A DNA stretch of 9,423 nt, taken from assembly GCA_963614215.1 (NCBI GenBank), contig CAVECB010000045.1, positions 1-9,423 on the forward strand, given 5' to 3'. The notes beneath the pieces are model-generated. The model was not told the DNA's origin, did not search any database, and saw only the letters and a list, made by a program, of their open reading frames with translations. The position numbers and the translations under genes are program-made. Shown piece after piece: positions 1 to 5,600 of the stretch (within the stretch, counting starts at the first letter, position 1; every line of letters begins with the position of its first letter). The stretch comes from CAVAWX01 sp963614215. Its GTDB lineage: Bacteria; Actinomycetota; Coriobacteriia; Coriobacteriales; QAMH01.

Positions 1-1158
1 GGCGCGTGCGGCACCGTCGAGTCCAGACTCGCTCAGCAGCTTTCGCCCCAGTCCCGCCGGATGCGAAGTCGACGAACAGTTGGCACGCACCGCCGCGCGA
101 ACGGCGGCCACATCGGCACCGTCGAGCACGCCGACGGCGGCAAGGTGCGCCACCCCCTTCAAGTGCCTGCGTGACGCGCGCGCGGCATCGGCGGCCATGC
201 GGATCTCCGGACTCGACGGGCGCGCGCCCCGAGGACCGAGCGGCACGCACGAGTAGACGCGCTTCAGAAACGAGACCTTTGCCCTCTTCGCCGGCACGAC
301 GCGCGTCTTCTTTGGGTTCAGCGCCAGCCCCATCTTCGCGGCAGCGCGCGCGGTATCTTCCACGAACCCCTCCGCACGCTGCCGTGTTTCACAGATGCAG
401 TAGGCATCGTCCATGTAGCGCCCGTAGTAGCCGTAGGCACCTGCCCTATGGTCTATCGCGTTCAGATACCAGATGGCCACCGCCTGGCTGGTCTGGTTGC
501 CCAAGCCCAGGTGCCCTTCCTCGCAGATGAACAGCTCGAGCACCGCCAATATGCGCGCAGCACCCGCGCGTTCGGCGTCCGTGGCCGCCAGCTCCAGATA
601 GCGCGCGCGCAACATCCTGAAGACGCGACGCGAATCTATCGACCCGAAGTAGTTCGAGTAGTCAACCACCGCCACGTACGGATCGTCCCATTTGCGTTGC
701 GCCTTTTCCAGCCGCTCGACGAAACGCCGTCGCGCAAACGACGTGCCCTTGCCCTTCAAGCTGGCGGCGTTGTCGTAGACAAGCGAGGCCGACACGATGG
801 GGACGAGACTCGCGTCGCACAAGGCGCGTTGCACCACCCTGTCGCGAAACGGCACCGCACTGATGTTGCGCGGCTTTCCCCTCTCGAGGATGGTGAAGTG
901 GGTGGGCCGCCCCTTCCTGTACGTGCCAGACATCAGCTCTTCGTGAAGACGGTAGGCGTTCACACTGCGATTCTTGTCGAAGGATATGACAGAATCCTTC
1001 CACATCACGCCGCGCCGGCACACGCGCGCCGCCGCATAGAGAGATTCGAAGCTGAACACGCGCTCGAAATCCAGACACGGCGCCAGCGCATCATGCGCCC
1101 TCTTCACGCGTGCGGCGCTGCGCCTGCTCCTCTTCTTCGCCCTCTGCGTCGAGTTCAT
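1..1158 (-). CDS. DGR-type reverse transcriptase (3' end outside the window)
   Basis: This gene encodes the retroelement's reverse transcriptase, which by family knowledge copies TR RNA into adenine-mutagenised cDNA. The window holds 386 codons with no in-frame stop, so the C terminus is missing. The core RT blocks are visible: VVDYSNYFGSID with first catalytic Asp D166; GLGNQTSQ at 218-225, the GxxxSQ block that marks DGR reverse transcriptases; YMDD at 248-251 with the catalytic Asp pair; KMGLALNPKKT at 275-285; and VSFLKR from 295, the block before the thumb. The N terminus is very basic (KKRSRR near residues 8-13), which suits RNA binding. I chose the ATG at 1158 because a purine-rich GAAGGGAAGGG (1176-1166) lies 7 nt upstream. 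It is the last gene of the cassette, after the TR. An intrinsic terminator about 60 bp upstream probably limits its expression from the avd-TR transcript. A group II intron or retron RT is unlikely given the adjacent TR/VR pair and the GxxxSQ block. Confidence 0.95.
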   Translation of the reverse strand, partial: MNSTQRAKKRSRRSAARVKRAHDALAPCLDFERVFSFESLYAAARVCRRGVMWKDSVISFDKNRSVNAYRLHEELMSGTYRKGRPTHFTILERGKPRNISAVPFRDRVVQRALCDASLVPIVSASLVYDNAASLKGKGTSFARRRFVERLEKAQRKWDDPYVAVVDYSNYFGSIDSRRVFRMLRARYLELAATDAERAGAARILAVLELFICEEGHLGLGNQTSQAVAIWYLNAIDHRAGAYGYYGRYMDDAYCICETRQRAEGFVEDTARAAAKMGLALNPKKTRVVPAKRAKVSFLKRVYSCVPLGPRGARPSSPEIRMAADAARASRRHLKGVAHLAAVGVLDGADVAAVRAAVRANCSSTSHPAGLGRKLLSESGLDGAARA

Positions 1159-1165
1159 GTGCCTG

Positions 1166-1176
1166 CCCTTCCCTTC
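1166..1176 (-). promoter_or_regulatory. Tandem Shine-Dalgarno sequence of the RT gene
   Basis: On the minus strand the sequence reads GAAGGGAAGGG. The proximal AAGGG ends 7 nt before the ATG at 1158, and the distal GAAGGG ends about 13 nt before it. This fixes the RT start. The presence of a good site between the terminator and the RT gene suggests that the RT is translated independently. Confidence 0.6.
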
Positions 1177-1216
1177 TGTTCGGATATCGAAACCCGCTCC
1201 ACGGGTTTTTCCGGCG

Positions 1217-1257
1217 AAAAAACGCCCGCCCCGTGCGCGGTATGCACGGGACGGGCG
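1217..1257 (-). terminator. Intrinsic terminator between TR and RT
   Basis: Positions 1223-1236 pair with 1244-1257 in a 14-bp stem around a 7-nt loop (1237-1243). The single imperfect pair (1229/1251) becomes a G-U wobble in minus-strand RNA. The stem is followed on the minus strand by six U residues (A run at 1217-1222 on the plus strand). This is the textbook Rho-independent form and it works only in the minus direction, since there is no T run on the other side. It lies downstream of the TR and about 60 bp before the RT start. It should therefore set the 3' end of a TR RNA and attenuate RT transcription. Confidence 0.8.
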
Positions 1258-1631
1258 ACAACGCTTCCCGCAGGCCGGGAAAAGGCCCGAGCGCGGGAGC
1301 CTGCAGCGGCGATCCGTTCGGGCATAGCCTCCCTCGACCGCGCGCCCGCACAAAGGGCTGCCTCGCACGGGTGCGCAGCGTGCATCAGCCGACCTGCCGC
1401 AAGGGAAATGCCCCCGCAGCAGACGCCGCCTCCTGCATCGCGCAAGAGGGCCGAGTACGCCGGCATATCTGCAAAACGCCGCCTGTTATTCGCCGTCGCC
1501 GCGCACACGCGCACGGCGCCGGACACGACCATGTCCCCTTCCCCCATACTTGCGCTTTCGCCATCTGCCGCGGCGGGGCGTCCCTGCCGCACGGCTACTC
1601 GCGGTGCTATGTGCGAAATCGTATCCACAGG
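1258..1631 (-). other. Non-coding spacer between TR and terminator
   Basis: This stretch of about 370 bp has no convincing gene. In DGRs the sequence just downstream of the TR belongs to the structured RNA used to prime cDNA synthesis, and this stretch occupies that position. It is GC-rich and can fold locally. Examples are a 6-bp hairpin TTCCCG/CGGGAA (1265-1270 with 1276-1281) and a compound hairpin in which 1491-1496 pairs with 1513-1518 and 1501-1504 with 1509-1512. An open frame crosses it but looks fortuitous. No RT promoter could be picked out with confidence. Confidence 0.45.
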
Positions 1632-1793
1632 GGAATCGGGGCGCACGGCAAGGAGATTGTTCGCGTTGTTGTTGTTGTTCGCGTTCCCGTTGTTGCCGTT
1701 CACGTTCGCGAAGTTGTTCGCGTTCGACGAATTCGGGGAGCGCTCCCACCAATTGTTGCTGTTGTTGGCAGAGGCGGCAGTACCCTCCGAGCG
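1632..1793 (-). repeat. Template repeat (TR) of the DGR
   Basis: This is the invariant donor copy. It aligns without gaps to the VR at a constant offset of 994 bp. The secure core is 1637-1793 (157 bp). Homology continues to 1632 if the T/G difference at 1636/2630 is counted. Read in the VR frame it encodes 20 Asn codons (AAC or AAT), including a run of five, interspersed with SEGTAAS, WWERSP and LLAVRP. AAY codons are the hallmark of DGR templates, because random bases at the two adenines give 15 amino acids and no stop. All 15 core mismatches to the VR fall on these adenines. Confidence 0.97.
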
Positions 1794-1818
1794 CTGCGGA
1801 CATGACCGTTCAATTCGC

Positions 1819-1824
1819 ATTGTA
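1819..1824 (-). promoter_or_regulatory. Candidate -10 element upstream of TR
   Basis: The minus strand reads TACAAT, five of six matches to TATAAT, in the 80-bp gap between avd and TR. Transcription would start near 1812, about 20 nt before the TR. I find no good -35 box at 16-18 nt and no extended -10 TG, so the call rests on one hexamer and its position. Confidence 0.25.
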
Positions 1825-1873
1825 GCGCATCGAGGACACATGTGGCTCCCAGCCAGCCGGCGGCATCGGCGAG

Positions 1874-2425
1874 CTAGCAGGGAATGGCCGCGGTGAAGGA
1901 GGGGTATTTCTCCAAGGAGGTCTTAAGGGCCTTGCGCTGGTACTTTATCGCACCGGAAAGCGTCGAGCAGGCGCAGGCGACGGCGCCGGCGTAGTTTTTC
2001 AGGACGCGCGGCGAAACCGCCTTTTTGTAGCAGAAATCGTCCAGCTCGGAGGGGTCTTGGACGCCGTAGGCGGCAACGAACTGGTCGTGCGGCATGTCCT
2101 TGGGCACGTGCTGCTCGGTGCGGACGGTGGGGGTGTCGTCTATCCAGCCGTCGCACAGGCCGCCCAGCGCGTGCATCGCGCCGTAGGCGCAGTTCAGCTT
2201 TTGCAGCTTCAAGGCGTGCTCGCCGGGGAGGTCTGCGTATATCGCGCAGGCGGATGCCGCATCGGCGTAGGCATCGTAGGCGATGCGCATCACATGCTCG
2301 GTCTCCAGGTGCATCCTGCTCTTGGGCCACTTGCGCATGATGGTGCGCGTCATGTCGAGCACCGCGCGCACATGGACGACGTAGGCGCTCTTCGCGACGC
2401 CGCGTTTGGATTTGGGAACGGTCAT
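1874..2425 (-). CDS. Putative Avd-like DGR accessory protein
   Basis: The product has 183 residues and probably partners the RT in mutagenic retrohoming. Known Avd proteins are four-helix bundles that bind RT and TR RNA. Four amphipathic helical stretches are visible: roughly residues 13-33 (SAYVVHVRAVLDMTRTIM), 39-67 (LETEHVMRIAYDAYADAASA), 68-95 (GEHALKLQKLNCAYGAMHAL) and 139-170 (SPRVLKNYAGAVACACSTLS). A Pro- and acid-containing loop of about 40 residues separates helices three and four. Its place between VR and TR is the standard avd position. Typical Avd proteins have about 110-130 residues, so the loop and the tail after helix four are extra. The ATG at 2425 has a GAAGGG site (2441-2436) 10 nt upstream. 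Assignment rests on position and helical pattern, not on a recognised motif; another helical DGR accessory is possible. Confidence 0.7.
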   Translation of the reverse strand: MTVPKSKRGVAKSAYVVHVRAVLDMTRTIMRKWPKSRMHLETEHVMRIAYDAYADAASACAIYADLPGEHALKLQKLNCAYGAMHALGGLCDGWIDDTPTVRTEQHVPKDMPHDQFVAAYGVQDPSELDDFCYKKAVSPRVLKNYAGAVACACSTLSGAIKYQRKALKTSLEKYPSFTAAIPC

Positions 2426-2435
2426 CTCGAAACAT

Positions 2436-2441
2436 CCCTTC
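2436..2441 (-). promoter_or_regulatory. Shine-Dalgarno sequence of the Avd-like gene
   Basis: The minus strand reads GAAGGG and ends 10 nt before the ATG at 2425. The spacing is slightly long but acceptable, and it supports this start. A TATACC-like hexamer lies further upstream near 2453, without a convincing -35 box. Confidence 0.5.
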
Positions 2442-2504
2442 TGGTAGTGGGGTATATGAGCGCGGTTTGGTGAAACGCGTGTGGAAGACGCATGTCCAGC
2501 TGCG

Positions 2505-2533
2505 GCCGCGCCGCGCCATAGGCGCGGCGCGGC
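2505..2533 (-). other. Perfect 13-bp inverted repeat (avd-proximal hairpin)
   Basis: Arms 2505-2517 and 2521-2533 are perfectly complementary around a 3-nt loop, and consist entirely of G and C. No U run follows on either strand, so it is not a standard intrinsic terminator. It lies about 80 bp upstream of the Avd-like start. It could be a transcript-end or RNA-stability structure, or part of the DGR target-site architecture. Confidence 0.6.
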
Positions 2534-2541
2534 TGTCGTGG

Positions 2542-2559
2542 TTGCACCCCCCCCTGCAA
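2542..2559. other. Short inverted repeat enclosing a C8 tract
   Basis: Arms TTGCA (2542-2546) and TGCAA (2555-2559) flank eight consecutive C residues (G on the coding strand). The stem is only 5 bp. It is listed because it sits exactly between two much stronger hairpins, and because the homopolymer is a likely slippage site. Confidence 0.35.
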
Positions 2560-2560
2560 G

Positions 2561-2601
2561 GGCCGGGCGGGGCGCGGACGATGCCGCTGCCCCGCCCGGC
2601 C
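2561..2601 (-). other. Strong hairpin just downstream of the VR and target stop codon
   Basis: Arms 2561-2573 and 2589-2601 form a perfect 13-bp stem. It extends by 4 bp inside (2574-2577 with 2584-2587) after a one-base bulge, leaving a 6-nt loop. It starts 15 bp past the stop codon and 24-29 bp past the VR end. DGR target sites in other systems carry a hairpin or cruciform just downstream of the VR that promotes retrohoming, and this is the candidate here. Lack of a following U run makes an intrinsic terminator less likely. Confidence 0.6.
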
Positions 2602-2616
2602 AGAGGGTTTACAGGT

Positions 2617-5600
2617 TTACATGGAGGAAGCGGGGCGCACGGCAAGGAGATAGTGCGCGCTGATGGTGTTGCTCGCGAGCCCGTAGCTGCCGTACACGTT
2701 CGCGAAGTTGTACGCGTGCGACGAATACGGGGAGCGCTCCCACCAAATGTTGCTGTTGTTGGCAGAGGCGGCAGTACCCTCCGAGCGTGTGCGCTGGCCG
2801 TTCACAAGGGCGGAGTTGTTGCCCGTGCCGACAGAGAGGGCCTTGTGCCAGGCGTACTGGCCGCCGTGGTCGCCCTCATAACGTTCGGAGCTCGTGGATC
2901 CCGTTATCTCGTTATAGGACAGTGCCCAGAACTTGTCGGAGGTCGTGTCCACCGTCGTGTCGTCGTTGCCGCCGATGGTGTACTTGCCCACCGCCAGGAT
3001 GTCGTCCAGGTAGCCCTGCTCGAAGTTGGCGTAGATCGCGCCGCCCGCAGAGAGCTTGCCCCGCAGCTCGGAGGCCTCCCAGCCGCCCGTGTTCGTGTTC
3101 GTGGCATTCATGCGGTAGGCGGTGGGCAGAGCGTGAACCGCCTCGAAGGTGAGTGTCGTACCGTCGCCGCCGTGTGCGCCCACCTGTATGACGCGCGACT
3201 CCACGTAGCGCTCGTCGAAGGCAAGCGGCCTGTCCTCCTGGTAGAGGGTGTAGAGGTGGTATTTATCCTCTTTCATGACGGCCGTCCACTGCTCCTGAAG
3301 CGTCGTCGCGGTGCCGTCCGCAATCTCTGCCTTGAGGTCGGCCACGGCGGATTTCACCGCGGCGTTGTCCTTGTAGACGCCCGCCGCGCCGGCATCCCCG
3401 GTCTCGGGGCTGCTGTAGGCGGCGTTCGCGGTGGTCGCCTCCGCCACGTCTTTAGCAGAATTGGATGCCTTGTTGGAGGTGGTGGTCTTCTTTGACGGCG
3501 CCATCCAGTACGACCCCAGCGACTCGTCGATCCAATGCGCGTAGAGGTTCACGGTGTCCCCCGCGCCGGCCTGCGTCTTGGACGTGGAGGTGGACGAGTC
3601 GGTGTACATCTCCACCGCCGTGGCGGATTTCTCAGCGTTGCCGTCTGGCTGCGAGAGGTCGTGGCCGTCCACGTAGGTGAGGGTCGTCACGTTCTTCGCG
3701 CCGGTCGTCACGGTACTGTCCACACTCGTCAGTGCTGTGTCGGGCGTGCCGAGGGTCCAGAAGGCGAAACGCGTGCCGGCAGGCGCGGAAAACGCGTTCG
3801 CGGTGAGCGTCTGGTTCTTGGATCCTAGGTAGATCTTTTGCGAATAGGTGGCAGAACCGTAAGAATCGTCGCCCTCGCTGCCCGTGGAGAGCGTGCCGCC
3901 GTTGGCGTGGTAGACGACCTTGTAGACGGCGGAGACCTTCGTGGATACCGTCACATCGACGGGCTTGTAGTTCGTGTTCGCGGAGGTGAAGACGGCTGTG
4001 TAGCTGTAGGTACCCGCGCTAGACGAGACCGTGGTGGTATCACCGTTCTTCCACTCGAGGGTGCCCGGATAGTCCTCCGGCAAGGTCGGCAGCGCCACCT
4101 CGGAGAGCTTCTGGCCGGTCTCGGCGGTGGTGGACAGGCCGGAGGGCTTCATAGAACTCGGCAGGGCCACCTGGGCTATCGTCCAAGTGCCCGCGCACAC
4201 GCCGGTGTAGTTGCCGGATGCAGCGGCCCAGGCGCTGTAGGCCCCGGCGTTCACGGCAGAGGTCGTGCCCACCACCGTGAAGTTTGCGGCCGGCACCGTC
4301 TTCACGGGCGCGGCGGAGGTGCCTATCGGCGTTTTCAGCGTGAGCGTCGCCGTGCCCGCCTGGATGGTGGAGCCGGTGTAGGCCGTGCCATCGTTGGCAA
4401 AAGTGAGCGTCGCCTCCGAGACGTCGAGAGGCTTGATGGTAAACGACGCGTTCTTGCTTCCCGTGAGGCCGCCTTTCAGCGTGACGGTGGCCGTGGCGGT
4501 GCCGGCGTCGGTGTTGTTCGCATAGGAGACCGTGTAGGCGTCCGAGCCGAGCGTCGTGTTGTCGTAGGCGACGGTGGCGGCCGGCTGCTTTGCCGTGGCG
4601 TCGTAGCTGCATTCGCTATAGGCGAGCGTGACGGAGAGCTTTGCGTCGGCTGCCGTCGTGGGTGCTATCGACCAAGATGCACCAGCCGTCGTGCCCGTGT
4701 AGTTGCCCTTGCCGGAGACGGTGATGCTGTAGTCGTCTTTCGCGTCGGTGCCCGTGTTGCCGGCCACAGTGTAGTCCGTGGCCGCGTCGAGCACCTTCCC
4801 GTTCAAGATGACCTTGGAGACCGCCTTCGTCTGCTCGGAGCCAGTCCAATAGAGCTGGTTGGCGTCGAGGACAACCTCGGCGCCAGAGAGGTCGGCTGCC
4901 GAGATGGTGAAGCTCGCCTCGGCGATCGCGGTGCTGTAGTTGCCCCGCAAGGTGACGGTGGCCTTGGCGGTGCCGGCGTCGGTGTTGTTCGCGTAGGAGA
5001 GCATGTAGTCGTCGGCGGCCAGCTCGCGCCCGTCGTATTTCACGGTGACGGCCGGCTCGTGGGCGGTGCCGTCGTAGGTGTAGCTCGTCTGGTCCAGGGT
5101 CACGGATATCTTCGAGGCCTCGGCCGAGATAGGCGCGATGGCCCAGCTGCCCTCGACGGTGCCGGCGAAGTTGCCCGTGCCGACAGCCCAGGCGGTATAG
5201 GTGCCCGCAGAGGTACCGGAGGTCGTGCCCGTGAGCGTGAAGTCGGAGGCAGCGAGCTTCTTTTGGCCACCCGCAAGCGCTGTCTTCAGCTCCAGCGTCG
5301 CGGTGCCTGCCTGGATGGTCGAGCCGGTGTAGGACGTGCCGTCGTTGGCAAAGCTCAAATCGGCGTTGGCGGCGCTGAGGGTGTAGGGCTTCACTTGGAA
5401 GTCGATGGACTTCTCGCCCGTGCGGTTGCCCTTCAAGGTGACGATGGCCGTCGCGGTGCCGGCGTTGGTGTTGTTCTTGTAGAAAACCTCGTAGTCGGTG
5501 CCCTTCACATAGCCTTCCAGGCCGGTCACAGCCGGCTCTTTAGCCGTGCCGTCGTAGACCAGCGAGTCCGTCCCCGCCAGCCCCACGCCGGCCATCGAAT

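Larger units (their letters stand above)
1217..1812 (-). ncRNA. Predicted TR-containing RNA of the DGR
   Basis: The boundaries are inferred. The 3' end is set by the intrinsic terminator at 1217-1257. The 5' end is set by a transcription start about 7 nt downstream of the TACAAT at 1824-1819, or alternatively by read-through from avd. The transcript would carry the TR followed by a long spacer, which is the template and primer layout expected of DGR RNAs. The terminator makes a discrete TR transcript more likely here than a single avd-TR-RT message. Confidence 0.4.

Noticed and set aside
1661..1680. GTT/AAC microsatellite
   Set aside because: The short triplet run is explained by the five consecutive Asn codons of the TR and is not an independent simple repeat.
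1486..1803. Minus-strand frame with poly-Gln stretches
   Set aside because: It is the TR read in a different frame: AAC repeats appear as CAA. The VR-matching frame gives Asn codons, and the mismatch pattern supports that one.
448..1896. Long plus-strand open frame of 482 codons
   Set aside because: It is antisense to the RT and TR, has no family-like motifs, and includes Arg/Ala-rich low-complexity sequence. It is a shadow of the GC-rich minus-strand coding frame.
2561..2601. Intrinsic terminator of the target gene
   Set aside because: The stem is strong, but it is followed by a G-rich run, not U residues, on the coding strand. I kept it as a hairpin of uncertain role.
3395..3415. SPETG peptide resembling a sortase signal
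   Set aside because: About 260 residues follow it, with no hydrophobic segment or basic tail, so it cannot act as a C-terminal sorting signal.
2467..3495. Plus-strand open frame of 342 codons across the VR
   Set aside because: It is antisense to the VR and the lectin-like domain, with composition expected of a reverse-complement frame.
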